This document shows, one piece after another, positions 54,106-62,795 of a stretch of DNA of 64,000 nucleotides. Under the pieces are notes generated by a model. It was given only the letters and a program-made list of their open reading frames with translations. It did no database searches and was not told the origin of the DNA. Both the position numbers and the translations under genes were made by a program. Within the stretch, counting starts at the first letter, position 1. Each line of letters starts with the position of its first letter. Origin of the DNA: Algoriella xinjiangensis (GTDB taxonomy: Bacteria > Bacteroidota > Bacteroidia > Flavobacteriales > Weeksellaceae); assembly GCF_900115015.1 (NCBI RefSeq), contig NZ_FOUZ01000007.1:145269-209268 (forward strand), given 5' to 3'.

Positions 54106-55125
54106 TTATTCAATTGATTTATAAAGTCTATTCTTAATTTCAATTATTTCTGTTTGTTCAAAATTTGAGAAATAATATGTTTTATCATGTATGCTTAAAG
54201 AGTTCAGATTACTTAGCTTTAAAGATTTTTTCAAATATTCTTTTAACTCTAAAATTCTAATTTTCATTTCATCATATTGGGTATCTCCTGATGAATCTGT
54301 ATTATTACGTGTATACATAGTTTCTATAAGCAAATCATTATTATCTAACACTTCATCTTCTTGATCATCAAAAATCTTAAACCCTTTATCTGTTGTAACA
54401 TTTAAAAAATTGGTAAATAATTTTCTTTTATGAAAAGCCTTATCTATAACTACTTCAACCTTTATTTCATAAGACCTTAAACTTTCTATTTTATTAATTA
54501 AATCAGGAATATATTTATAGAACGTATTAATTTGAAAATCCTTCAAATCTTTATTCTTATCTGTTACTATCAGTATATGATAAGGCACATCTAAATCTTT
54601 TGGTAATATTGAATCTATTAAATATAAAATATTTATATCACGTTGATTATTTGCTTTATCATTATTTCTATTTCTTTTATTATCATTTATATGTAAGATA
54701 TATGGATCGTTAATAATCAATGAATTACTCACTAGGTTTCTTTCATTAAATAATACCTTCCAATTATTTGAAGTTTTCCCTTTAATTAAGTTTTTAAAAT
54801 AATTTAATTTAAAGGGATTTTGTAAAACAGCATCATCTACAAGTAAATTACCTCTATTTATTACACTTATTCTTTTATCTAATATCACATAGTTTGGTTC
54901 AATATCAATATCTATTATATTATTGAAGATTGTAATATTACTTCCGTTATTAAACGAAAGACTAAAATCTGATATCCTTGATTTAATTGAATCATCCAAC
55001 TCTAAATCTGCTAGATATAAATGCATTTTAACTTCAGCTTTATCTAAGATATAAAACCAATCTTCATATTTATCTTTATTTAGAAAAATTTCATTAAGTT
55101 GATGATAATTTAAAATAATGTTCAT
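54106..55125 (-). CDS. Partner of an AAA ATPase; possible PLD-like fold effector
   Basis: A 339-residue protein encoded one base after the ATPase gene. I do not recognise a named family. The segments LIINDPYILHIND (136-148), PYHILIVTDKNKD (181-193), and FHKRKLFTNF followed by TTDKGFKIF (231-252) have the order and spacing of the C-terminal phospholipase D-like fold seen in MIT-domain proteins (D-P-Y..., F-H-[DK]-R...T, G-F-x-x-F). The His-Lys pair of true PLD nucleases is not in its usual arrangement, so it may bind rather than cut. It probably acts as effector or target binder for the ATPase. Confidence 0.55.
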   Translation of the reverse strand: MNIILNYHQLNEIFLNKDKYEDWFYILDKAEVKMHLYLADLELDDSIKSRISDFSLSFNNGSNITIFNNIIDIDIEPNYVILDKRISVINRGNLLVDDAVLQNPFKLNYFKNLIKGKTSNNWKVLFNERNLVSNSLIINDPYILHINDNKRNRNNDKANNQRDINILYLIDSILPKDLDVPYHILIVTDKNKDLKDFQINTFYKYIPDLINKIESLRSYEIKVEVVIDKAFHKRKLFTNFLNVTTDKGFKIFDDQEDEVLDNNDLLIETMYTRNNTDSSGDTQYDEMKIRILELKEYLKKSLKLSNLNSLSIHDKTYYFSNFEQTEIIEIKNRLYKSIE

Positions 55126-55126
55126 A

Positions 55127-56707
55127 TTAATTCTTACTTGTCAAATTAAATCTCATTAATTCAAGCATGTGATTTCCAGCTTCATCAAAGAATCCAGAAC
55201 CAAAGTTCTTGTCTAAAGAACCGTCCTTATTTATCCTCAATTGATATGGATCTTGATTTAATTCTGTTGGGAAATATGTGATACCTAAATTATTTCGATC
55301 CAATTTATTTTGAATTGATAATACCTGTAATCGACGAATTAAATATTCAGAATGGGTTTCTACTATCACTTTGGAATTTACTGAGATTAGTAAATCAGCT
55401 AGTTTAGATTGTAATGATGGATGTAAATTTAATTCTGGTTCCTCTAAGATAATTATTCCATTACTTATTGAAACAAGTAAGAGAATTTTAAATATCTGAA
55501 TATTCCCCGTTCCTTTATCTACTAAAGGAATTTTAACTCCATTTTCAATAATTAATACTTCATAAGCTTCTCCACCATAAAAATTAATTTCGAAATCATC
55601 TCCAATGTTAAATTTATCTTTAGCCATCCAAGATTTTATAAAAGAATGTCTACGATCCAAAGTTTCAGAATTTAAGTTATTGTAATTATGAATTAATTGC
55701 GCTAAATCATTACTTTGATCAACAATAGAATTAAGGTTTGTATATTTTTTTAACGTTAATGGTAAAAATGATGAGTCAAAAGATTTTACACCTTTTATTA
55801 ATCGATCTTTTTTTGTTGAAAGCTCCATACCGTCTTTCAGGTCACAATTATTTTCTTCAAATAAACTAACTGTACCTATTGAAGTACTTTTTTTATTGAT
55901 ATTAAATAATCTATAATATGGAATGATACTACTAACAGAAATATCTGAATTTTCAATGTTTTTAAAAACTTTTTTATACTTAGAATTTAGATCATAATTT
56001 CTTAATCTACTAGAAATTAAATAATCTGATTCTTTTATTAAACTATCAGTAATCATTCCTTCAACATCACCTGATATAATATAGTCTTGAAATTCTAAAG
56101 CGTTTTCTAACTTTCTTAATTCATCATTTAATGATTCTATTTTATCAATGTCATTTTCAACTTTAATCAAATATTCAATAATAGAAGTTACTTGATCCTT
56201 ATATTTATGATTATTTATTAATCGTATTTTAAAAACATATTCATTACAATACTCTATTGGAAACCATTCTCCTTTTTCATCATCAAGCTCTACACTTTTT
56301 ACTATATTATTCTTAATAAAATCATATTCGTAGATAATATCATTAACTAAATCAGTTACATAATACTTTAGAACTTTTGCAAAGTTTGATTTTTCATGTG
56401 GGATTAAAGTAAGATCATATTCAAAATTATTGACACATAGTTTTATATTTACATTTTCCTCGCTCAAAGAATATTGGCAAATTTGTCTATTAAAATCTTG
56501 AATATTTACATCTTTATATTCGACTGAAGAAAAATCAATCTCAAACATTTTATCTTCCTTGATAAATGTTGTAATTAACATATAGGCTTTAACCAATGAA
56601 GATTTACCTGAACTATTTGTTCCGACAAAAAAGTTTAAATCATTCAACTCAATCTCAGGAGTTGATATGTATTTTCTAAAATTATTTACTTGTATGTAAT
56701 TTTTCAT
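55127..56707 (-). CDS. AAA ATPase, OLD/RecF-like (DUF3696-type)
   Basis: A 526-residue ATPase with Walker A GTNSSGKSSLV (29-39), a long central insertion with coiled-coil parts (about 180-230), the signature segment DKGTGNIQIFKILLL, Walker B IIILEEPELNLHP and the final VIVETHSEYLIRRL. It lacks the C-terminal toprim domain of OLD nucleases. Pairs of such an ATPase with a small effector form several defence systems (for example Septu- or PARIS-like designs), but the partner here is not one of the known ones. Confidence 0.83.
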   Translation of the reverse strand: MKNYIQVNNFRKYISTPEIELNDLNFFVGTNSSGKSSLVKAYMLITTFIKEDKMFEIDFSSVEYKDVNIQDFNRQICQYSLSEENVNIKLCVNNFEYDLTLIPHEKSNFAKVLKYYVTDLVNDIIYEYDFIKNNIVKSVELDDEKGEWFPIEYCNEYVFKIRLINNHKYKDQVTSIIEYLIKVENDIDKIESLNDELRKLENALEFQDYIISGDVEGMITDSLIKESDYLISSRLRNYDLNSKYKKVFKNIENSDISVSSIIPYYRLFNINKKSTSIGTVSLFEENNCDLKDGMELSTKKDRLIKGVKSFDSSFLPLTLKKYTNLNSIVDQSNDLAQLIHNYNNLNSETLDRRHSFIKSWMAKDKFNIGDDFEINFYGGEAYEVLIIENGVKIPLVDKGTGNIQIFKILLLVSISNGIIILEEPELNLHPSLQSKLADLLISVNSKVIVETHSEYLIRRLQVLSIQNKLDRNNLGITYFPTELNQDPYQLRINKDGSLDKNFGSGFFDEAGNHMLELMRFNLTSKN

Positions 56708-56749
56708 TTTTTCTTTTATATTTTAAAAATTTATAATGATGTATAATTG

Positions 56750-57175
56750 TTAATCTAAGTTCCAATAAACATCATTCATTGTTTCAGGATCATCAGTACC
56801 TGCTGCATAAGATAACCAATTGTCTTGCATGTCATTTATCCAATCGTCGTGGAATTCATCATCTGAATCAGATTCATCAAACGAGTCTTGCAAAGACCTA
56901 TATTTCTTTAATTTATTATCGTTTATTTCTAATGTTTTTAATGTAGGATCTTCAAGTTTCACATTATTATCAGAATCGTTTACGATTATATTTAATCGGC
57001 AATTTGCTTTTAAGGCTTCTTTAAGTAATTCTTCATCAAAAACAAACCATTCTATATTTTCGACACACCATTTGATATAAAGCGGATTTGTTTCTAAAAC
57101 ATACTCAATTGAATTTCCATTATATTTCCCAAAATCCAAAGTTGTACAATCAGTATATAGTTTTAATGTTCTCAT
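56750..57175 (-). CDS. Small acidic protein with ExoX-C-like domain
   Basis: A 141-residue protein. Residues 10-45 (LDFGKYNGNSIEYVLETNPL and YIKWCVENIEWF) match the small 'GKY-G ... P-Y-I-x-W' domain found at the C-terminus of exonuclease X-like proteins and as a stand-alone module (DUF3820 type). The second half is very acidic (DSFDESDSDDEFHDDW), which could mimic DNA or contact basic proteins. It lies between the WYL regulator and the ATPase, and probably belongs to the same system. Confidence 0.58.
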   Translation of the reverse strand: MRTLKLYTDCTTLDFGKYNGNSIEYVLETNPLYIKWCVENIEWFVFDEELLKEALKANCRLNIIVNDSDNNVKLEDPTLKTLEINDNKLKKYRSLQDSFDESDSDDEFHDDWINDMQDNWLSYAAGTDDPETMNDVYWNLD

Positions 57176-57235
57176 AAAGTGAAGTTTTATAATTGATTAT
57201 GCAAACTTAATATCAACCTGTGCACTCTAATTGCA

Positions 57236-58222
57236 CTAATAAAACTCTTTCATTTTTTGTACTCTTTCTTTTAGTTTATCAATCAATTCAATCGGTTCTA
57301 AAATTCTCATATTTTCGCCATAGGAAAGGATTAAAGATTCTAACTCATAATTTAGTTTCACTTGTAAATACAAATTGTTATCAATAATTTTCTGAGAACC
57401 ATGGATTGGTTTTGACTTGATGTAAGGAACAATATTATCGGATAACACTATTTTTACTTTTTCTACTTCTTTTGATAAATCATTGCTTACTCCAATTATA
57501 TCCTCAAAATATTCATCAAAATCTAGTTCAGATTTTTTATAGATTTCATCATAGATTTTAATTTCTATAATTCTATCCAATGCTAAGTTTTGAATATAAT
57601 TAGCATAATGATTCCAACCAAAAAGAAACCAACGATTATTATACTGCTTTAGATAATAAGGTGAAATAATAAATTCTTGTTCTTGCTCTGATTTATACGA
57701 TTGATAAGTGATTCTTAAAACCTGAGAGTTTTTAATGTAATTATAGAGTGGCGTTAAATATTCTAAACCAACTAAGAATTCATTTTCTTCAAAAGAAATA
57801 ATATTCATTTTTGAAGAATTATTTTGAACATCAATTAATTTTGTTTCAAGATTTTCTAATGCATTAACACCAGGAATTCCTTTGATACGTGATAATAATT
57901 CAAACGTATTTTCCAAAGCTAATTGCTCATCTTGAGTTAATGGTTTATTTAAAATCGAAAAATTAAGGTCTTCATATCGATAATATACTTTTCGGCCATC
58001 TTTCAAAGAATCAATAGGAGCTTGATAACCTGCGTCACTTCTCATAAAATCAATATCCATAAAAAGCTGACGACGAGAAACAGTAGTTTCTACGGCATAA
58101 TGAGCTGTTAAAACGGCATTACAAGCTTCTATCAAATCATTGATATAATACTTGCGATATGGATTACTAAAACATTTATCTAATGTTTTGTACCGAATTA
58201 ATGCATTTTTATTGACCGCCAT
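57236..58222 (-). CDS. WYL-domain transcriptional regulator
   Basis: A 328-residue regulator. The N-terminal ~80 residues form a winged HTH (KYYINDLIEACNAVL, TVSRRQLFMDIDFM), followed by the WYL region (LRITYQSYKSEQEQEFIISP, YYLKQYNNRWFLFGW and LALDRI) and a C-terminal WCX-like part. WYL proteins with this layout, such as CapW and BrxR, repress phage-defence operons and are released by signals from infection. Its gene is the first of the operon and lies just behind a perfect 18-bp palindrome, which suggests autoregulation. Confidence 0.88.
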   Translation of the reverse strand: MAVNKNALIRYKTLDKCFSNPYRKYYINDLIEACNAVLTAHYAVETTVSRRQLFMDIDFMRSDAGYQAPIDSLKDGRKVYYRYEDLNFSILNKPLTQDEQLALENTFELLSRIKGIPGVNALENLETKLIDVQNNSSKMNIISFEENEFLVGLEYLTPLYNYIKNSQVLRITYQSYKSEQEQEFIISPYYLKQYNNRWFLFGWNHYANYIQNLALDRIIEIKIYDEIYKKSELDFDEYFEDIIGVSNDLSKEVEKVKIVLSDNIVPYIKSKPIHGSQKIIDNNLYLQVKLNYELESLILSYGENMRILEPIELIDKLKERVQKMKEFY

Positions 58223-58247
58223 TATACTTTATTGAATTAATAAATGT

Positions 58248-58265
58248 AATGATATATATATCATT
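58248..58265. promoter_or_regulatory. Perfect 18-bp palindrome upstream of the WYL gene
   Basis: AATGATATATATATCATT lies 25 bases upstream of the WYL regulator start codon and overlaps the expected promoter. It is the likely operator of this regulator. Confidence 0.62.
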
Positions 58266-58304
58266 TATCTTATGTAAAACGTAAAATTAATATCTAAATT
58301 TAGT

Positions 58305-59417
58305 TTAATCTTTAAAGCTTACTAATTCATAACTTGTACTTCTTCCTCCCGAATTGGTCTTTTGAAGTATATTTTTATGGATTAAATCTGTAATATCTCT
58401 TAATGCGGTATCAGGCGAAACTTTATTGATTAAAGCCCATTTTTTGGTATTCAGATTTCCTTCGAAATGATCTAACAATAGATTCAAAATTTTGATTTGT
58501 CGCTCATTCAACGAAACATCTTTATTCGTTTGCCAAAAATTATGTTTCACTAAAACTTTTTGTAAAACTGCATCAGCATCATGTATAGCAATCATTAGGT
58601 TTTCACAATACCACTTCATCCATTTGGTAATATCTTGATCGCCTATCTGTGTTTCTTCTAAAATCTCGTAATAGGAATTTCTATTTTTTCGGATTTGAGA
58701 AGACATACTATAAAAACGTTGATTACTTCCGTCCGAACGTGTTAGTTGCAAATCAGCTATTGTACGTGCAATACGTCCATTTCCGTCATCAAATGGATGT
58801 ATGGTTACAAACCATAAATGAGCGACAGCAGATTTTAAAACACTGTCCATTTCATTTTCTTGATTAAACCATTCCAAAAGTTGTTTCATCTCCAAAGGAA
58901 CACGATCTGAATTTGGTGCTTCGTAATGTATTTTTTCTCTTCCTAATGCACCTGAAATTACTCGCATTGGACCTTCTGTATCCTTACGCCAATCGCCTAC
59001 TTGAATTTTATACATTCCACTTCTACCTGTTGGAAACAATAAATTATGCCAACCAAATAGACGATCTTCAGTTAAAGGTTGATCGGCATTTTTAGTTGCA
59101 TCAATCATCATTTCAACCACGCCATCTACATTACGATCCGAAGGAATTAAACCTTGTATATCTATACCTAACCTTCTTGCAATAGATGAACGTACTTGAT
59201 CTTTATCTAAGATCTCTCCTTCTATTTCAGAAGTCTTGATGACATCTTCTGTTAAAGTAATTAAATTTGCTTCTTCTTTTAAATCAAATCCCAGTATTTC
59301 TAATTTCCCAACAAGTTTCCCTTGTTGATTACGAACCTCTCCTAAGACTTGAATTAACTCATCACTATCCCATTTAAAGGCTGTCCAATCTTTGTATTGA
59401 TGTATGTAATAAGCCAT
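58305..59417 (-). CDS. Fic-family protein (class II, DUF4172 N-terminus)
   Basis: The start is taken at ATG 59417 (MAYYIHQYKDWTAFKW), where the conserved DUF4172-type N-terminus begins; 14 residues before it are doubtful. The product is 370 residues: an inhibitory helix motif, TSEIEGE, near residue 75, the Fic core with catalytic HPFDDGNGR, and a C-terminal winged HTH (LNERQIKILNLLLDHFEG). The enzyme should AMP-ylate or otherwise modify a protein, restrained by its own N-terminal helix. A GCGGTG / CACCGC hairpin lies upstream (59465-59490), possibly an operator for its HTH. Confidence 0.88.
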   Translation of the reverse strand: MAYYIHQYKDWTAFKWDSDELIQVLGEVRNQQGKLVGKLEILGFDLKEEANLITLTEDVIKTSEIEGEILDKDQVRSSIARRLGIDIQGLIPSDRNVDGVVEMMIDATKNADQPLTEDRLFGWHNLLFPTGRSGMYKIQVGDWRKDTEGPMRVISGALGREKIHYEAPNSDRVPLEMKQLLEWFNQENEMDSVLKSAVAHLWFVTIHPFDDGNGRIARTIADLQLTRSDGSNQRFYSMSSQIRKNRNSYYEILEETQIGDQDITKWMKWYCENLMIAIHDADAVLQKVLVKHNFWQTNKDVSLNERQIKILNLLLDHFEGNLNTKKWALINKVSPDTALRDITDLIHKNILQKTNSGGRSTSYELVSFKD

Positions 59418-59509
59418 ATTTATGATGTTATGCGGTAAATATACAAATATTCTCCGCAAAAAAAGCGGTGATTAATAAAATAAACACCGCATAATTGGCT
59501 CATGAAAAT

Positions 59510-59671
59510 TTAATTTGGAGAAATCTTATTCATTAAATCGTTTAAATCATTCTTATCTTCTTCATCAAAAGAATATCTATCTAGTAAGTCTTTAAGTTCA
59601 ACCCAACCTTCTTTTGTTAGAATAAATCCGTGATTTCGTAAATGGTCATCTGTATTGGATATGGCAATATT
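59510..59671 (-). pseudogene. Decayed hipA remnant
   Basis: On the minus strand, 54 codons read NIAISNTDDHLRNHGFILTK and then EGWVELKDLLDRYSFDEE up to a stop. The first part is the HipA catalytic loop (N-T-D-D-H-x-x-N), normally near residue 300 of about 420; the second looks like the HipA C-terminus. The N-terminal two thirds and the segment after GW are missing. It directly overlaps the stop codon of the HipB-like gene in another frame, so it is a hipA gene reduced by two deletions. It cannot be active. Confidence 0.78.
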
Positions 59672-59951
59672 AAAGTAAATCTAAATCTTGTAGTTTTCGG
59701 CCGAGCGTATCGTCTGCTGCTAACTTTAAAATATCATCTTGTAAGCCTAATACCCGAAGCACATTGAAATAAGCTCCCATAGATACACTTGGCTCTCCTT
59801 TTTCGATGAGATTTAAAGTAGATCTGGATATATCTGCTCTTTCAGCAACTTGTACCGCTGTTAATTTACGACGTTTACGGGCAAGTTTTATTTGCTCACC
59901 CATTTGTGACAAAGCATCTTTATAACGAGGTAAAACAATCTGTCTTTTCAT
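59670..59951 (-). CDS. HipB-like XRE regulator, orphaned
   Basis: A 93-residue HTH protein (HTH about 14-60: MGEQIKLARKRRKLTAVQVA and SRSTLNLIEKGEPSVSMGAY), ending in the usual HipB-like tail LGRKLQDLDLL. Its toxin partner survives only as the remnant that overlaps its stop. A perfect 17-bp inverted repeat lies upstream at the promoter. An antitoxin or repressor that outlives its toxin may now serve as a plain regulator or give immunity to related toxins. Confidence 0.8.
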   Translation of the reverse strand: MKRQIVLPRYKDALSQMGEQIKLARKRRKLTAVQVAERADISRSTLNLIEKGEPSVSMGAYFNVLRVLGLQDDILKLAADDTLGRKLQDLDLL

Positions 59952-60006
59952 AAACGTCCGTTATTTCATACAAATATAATTAAAATGACTGAAATAACGG
60001 ACGTTT
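59952..60006. promoter_or_regulatory. 17-bp perfect inverted repeat, operator of the orphan HipB-like gene
   Basis: AAACGTCCGTTATTTCA (59952-59968) and its exact complement (59990-60006) are separated by 21 bases, with centres about four helical turns apart. The first arm abuts the start codon of the HipB-like gene. The layout suits two repressor dimers over one promoter. Confidence 0.72.
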
Positions 60007-60061
60007 CTATAAACATTTAGTTTAATCCTGTATCAGTTTTTCAGGACGTTACAATTTATTA

Positions 60062-60556
60062 TTATCTTGTATTATATATTTCTAACACTTCTTTATTTGA
60101 TCTAATAAAGTTCATATATTGTTCTTTTTGTTCTTGCTCTCTCTTTTTTTCAGCATATTGTTTACCTGCAAAAAATATAGAGAAAAGTGAAACACAAATT
60201 AATAAAGCAATGAAGTATAAAAAATAATCAAATCTATATTTTGAAATCCTGCTTAATGACTTATCAAACGTTTTAAATTCTTGTTTCAATATTAATGATG
60301 ATTCTTTTGTTACATTAATCAAATTCTGATTTATTTTTATAGCTTCAGTTTCAAATTTTGATAAATCAATCTCAAATTTCAACTGCTTCAAAAGATTAAT
60401 TCTTCTATCAATTTCATTATTAAAATTTTCGTTCTTACTATCTATATTCTGATGTAATTTTTCGAGTTTTAAAATTGATTTTTCAATAGCTTCTACTCGA
60501 TCAATAAAAACATCTAACGTTTCAGATAATTTTGGTTGTTGCTTTTTATAACTCAT
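60062..60556 (-). CDS. Mobilization-module membrane protein (MobB-like position)
   Basis: A 164-residue protein with an N-terminal coiled coil (about 10-100, rich in Leu, Lys and Glu heptads), one membrane segment (YFLYFIALLICVSLFSIFF, about 110-130) and a charged tail. I know no catalytic motif. It is four bases after the relaxase stop, in the mobC-mobA-mobB order common in mobilizable elements, where the third protein tethers the relaxosome to the membrane. The name is from position only. Confidence 0.6.
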   Translation of the reverse strand: MSYKKQQPKLSETLDVFIDRVEAIEKSILKLEKLHQNIDSKNENFNNEIDRRINLLKQLKFEIDLSKFETEAIKINQNLINVTKESSLILKQEFKTFDKSLSRISKYRFDYFLYFIALLICVSLFSIFFAGKQYAEKKREQEQKEQYMNFIRSNKEVLEIYNTR

Positions 60557-60559
60557 AGA

Positions 60560-61411
60560 TTAACGTTTCAAATTATAGGATTTAGCTTGAGTTTCTGATT
60601 GCAATATTTGCCTCAAACCTTCCTCATAAGGTTTTTCTAAAGTCTTATGTAACTTTTCATTTTTATCAGGTAAAATTCCTGATTTCATTATGTTACTTAA
60701 ACTTAATGAACGATGAATATCACTTGCCTTATAGTCAATCCCTGTATGTAAATCAATGATTCGATGACCTTGCAATTGTTCTTGTTTATTCAAAAATGGC
60801 ATAACTTTAAAACCATACTTAAACATTCTTAATTTATACTCTTCATAATTAACAGAAACGGAAGTAATCTTTTTATGAATATTTAGTATCTCTTTCTGAA
60901 TCAAATTCTTTTTATTTTTTTCGAGTTCGATAGACTTTATTTTATCAATCATTACTTGTTTCGCAGAAATTAATCCTCTTTTCTCTGCTATCCGATGAGC
61001 TGCCCATTGCGCTTTTTTCCCAACATGATTATCCTTTATCAAACTTCCATCATCTTTAACTCTTGAAAATAATATATGGATATGATGATGTTTTTTTTCT
61101 GTGTGTAAAAAAGCAACGTAAGGTTGATTTTTATAATCTATATCTAATTCTTTTAAGAAATCCCTTGTCAAGAATTTAAAATTATCTTTTTGCATATTAT
61201 TTCCATCTTTTATATCTGGACTCAACACCATCGAAAATATCTTTTTTGAAGCTCTTTGATTTTGTTCGATGTAAATTTTAAAATCATCGAATATTTCTTT
61301 AGAATTTGCACCAGATATTAAGTTACGATCAACTTCAAATCCTTTATCTGGATTACATACATAATTAAAAAGTGTTCCACCTCCCACGACAGATTTTGCC
61401 ATTCCAATCAT
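60560..61411 (-). CDS. mobA: Relaxase/mobilization nuclease (MobA-like)
   Basis: A 283-residue relaxase domain. The likely nicking Tyr lies in GTLFNYVCN near residue 17, and the metal-binding His triad lies in HTEKKHHHIHILFSRV near 104-119. It has the usual GKKAQWAAHRIAEKRGL segment after it. The enzyme would cut oriT and pilot the strand in transfer. It overlaps mobC by four bases. The size fits small MOBP-type relaxases of Bacteroidota mobilizable elements, which rely on a helper conjugation system. Confidence 0.88.
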   Translation of the reverse strand: MIGMAKSVVGGGTLFNYVCNPDKGFEVDRNLISGANSKEIFDDFKIYIEQNQRASKKIFSMVLSPDIKDGNNMQKDNFKFLTRDFLKELDIDYKNQPYVAFLHTEKKHHHIHILFSRVKDDGSLIKDNHVGKKAQWAAHRIAEKRGLISAKQVMIDKIKSIELEKNKKNLIQKEILNIHKKITSVSVNYEEYKLRMFKYGFKVMPFLNKQEQLQGHRIIDLHTGIDYKASDIHRSLSLSNIMKSGILPDKNEKLHKTLEKPYEEGLRQILQSETQAKSYNLKR

Positions 61412-61707
61412 AATTTTAAACGATTTAGATGTTCACGAATCAATTGAGCAGTTTCAATGGAAATCTCTTTCACTTTTGTTGAATCACCCACTTTAAATAA
61501 ATTTCCAATTCTTCTAAAATTATCAGCATACTTATTTAATTCTTTATAAATTTCTATTTCTTCTTGAGTTAATTTATAAGATAAATTATAACCTAAAGCG
61601 ATAGATCTTAAAAATTCTGAAGTTGTTATACCTGCTTGTTTCGCTTTATTATTAATGATATAAAATTCTGAATTGGATACTCTTATTTGTATTTTTTTTG
61701 ATTTCAT
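61408..61707 (-). CDS. mobC: MobC-like relaxosome accessory protein
   Basis: A 99-residue ribbon-helix-helix protein: KIQIRVSNSEFYIINNKAKQ, then AGITTSEFLRSIALGYNL, with the C-terminal NFRRIGNLFKVGD segment typical of MobC. It binds oriT and helps the relaxase open DNA. Its start is next to the 113-base gap where oriT should lie. Confidence 0.85.
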   Translation of the reverse strand: MKSKKIQIRVSNSEFYIINNKAKQAGITTSEFLRSIALGYNLSYKLTQEEIEIYKELNKYADNFRRIGNLFKVGDSTKVKEISIETAQLIREHLNRLKL

Positions 61708-61820
61708 TTTGTAAATAATTTAGAATATTTTTAAAACCTTTTGCGACTGTATAGGAGAAAAAGCGAGATTGTATTTGGTAACAAGAATTGAAGATTTGTA
61801 GGTACAAATACACATCTCGA
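61708..61820. other. Probable oriT region upstream of mobC
   Basis: This non-coding gap between the toprim gene and mobC is where mobilization genes usually keep their origin of transfer. It includes, on the minus strand, CTTTTTCTCCTATACAGTCG, which shares TCCTATA with the core of the inverted repeat at 4478-4542. No long perfect inverted repeat is obvious, so the call rests on position. Confidence 0.4.
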
Positions 61821-62795
61821 TTACATAGACTTACTATTCATTAAATTTTCAACTATAAAATCTCCAATATCAAACTGATTTTCTTTTTGAATATCAGTAC
61901 TATTATCTTCCAATAAAGTTGAAATTGAGATCGAACAATTCAACTCTTTTGCAATTTTTTCTGCTTTATTTTTCCAATATTCAAATGCTGTATTTTTTGC
62001 ATCTATCGGTGATAAATCTGGCATCAAAATAACTTCACGATTTTCTAAAAACTTCATTTTATCTTTCGTTAAATTCATTAAACCTCCAGTTGCTAAAAAC
62101 AGATACTTATTTTTAAAATAAAGCATTCCTAACAATACTGTTTTTTCTGATTCAACGATTACAATTATTGATTTTTTAAAGTGAGCATGATTTAATAGAT
62201 GTAAACCAAACAGACATTGTTTTAGATTTGATTTATTTGGATTATACCATCGAAAAAAATTCTTACTTCGTTTACCTGTTTGAGAATTGTATATCATTTT
62301 CTTTAAGGTTCTTAAATTATAATCGATATCCAATTGTGGAAAAATTGTCAAATAATTATCATTCGACTTCTCCGTTTTTATGTGATATAAATCTAAAACT
62401 TGTAGAATTTCACTTTCGTTAAAATAGGTTTTCAAAAAAATATAAAGTGGATTATTGAAATTTGAACTTTCAAAAAATTGAAATACCTTTTTATCTAAGA
62501 ATTCAATCTTAGGCTCTACAAAAACTTTATTCTTATCATAATTCGAATTATTCCCCTTAGTTGGATATTTAAAGTATTTTATAATTCGATTACATTTACC
62601 ATATTCATAAGGTGAATACTCTTCTGTTTCAGTATTAATGAATCTCGTGTACTCTTTTTTTCTACAATTTGGACATATAAAACGAGATTTGGATCCTGAG
62701 TATTTTTCTAAGCTATATTTAAAATTTTCTTTCATAATTCCGAGTAATTCCGAATGGAGTCTTGTTTGATAATGATGTATATCTCTGTTATTCAA
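61821..62795 (-). CDS. Toprim-type primase with N-terminal zinc ribbon (DUF6371-like)
   Basis: A protein of 304-324 residues. The N-terminal zinc-ribbon-like part shows FICPNCRKKEYTRF and later YGKCNR; the centre has LKKMIYNSQTGKRSKNFF, and the toprim-like strand is IIVIVESEKTVLLGML, followed by EVILMPDLSP with an acidic metal-binding Asp. The start may be ATG 62795 or 62735 (MKENFKYSLEK). The shorter form would leave the TTCGGA repeats outside the coding region. It is the counterpart of the toprim gene at 3.6 kb in the left element. Confidence 0.72.
   Translation of the reverse strand: MNNRDIHHYQTRLHSELLGIMKENFKYSLEKYSGSKSRFICPNCRKKEYTRFINTETEEYSPYEYGKCNRIIKYFKYPTKGNNSNYDKNKVFVEPKIEFLDKKVFQFFESSNFNNPLYIFLKTYFNESEILQVLDLYHIKTEKSNDNYLTIFPQLDIDYNLRTLKKMIYNSQTGKRSKNFFRWYNPNKSNLKQCLFGLHLLNHAHFKKSIIVIVESEKTVLLGMLYFKNKYLFLATGGLMNLTKDKMKFLENREVILMPDLSPIDAKNTAFEYWKNKAEKIAKELNCSISISTLLEDNSTDIQKENQFDIGDFIVENLMNSKSM

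Noticed and set aside
54106..56707. Septu, PARIS or Gabija assignment for the ATPase pair
   Set aside because: The partner lacks an HNH motif, a DUF4435/toprim signature or a UvrD-like helicase, so none of these named systems fits.
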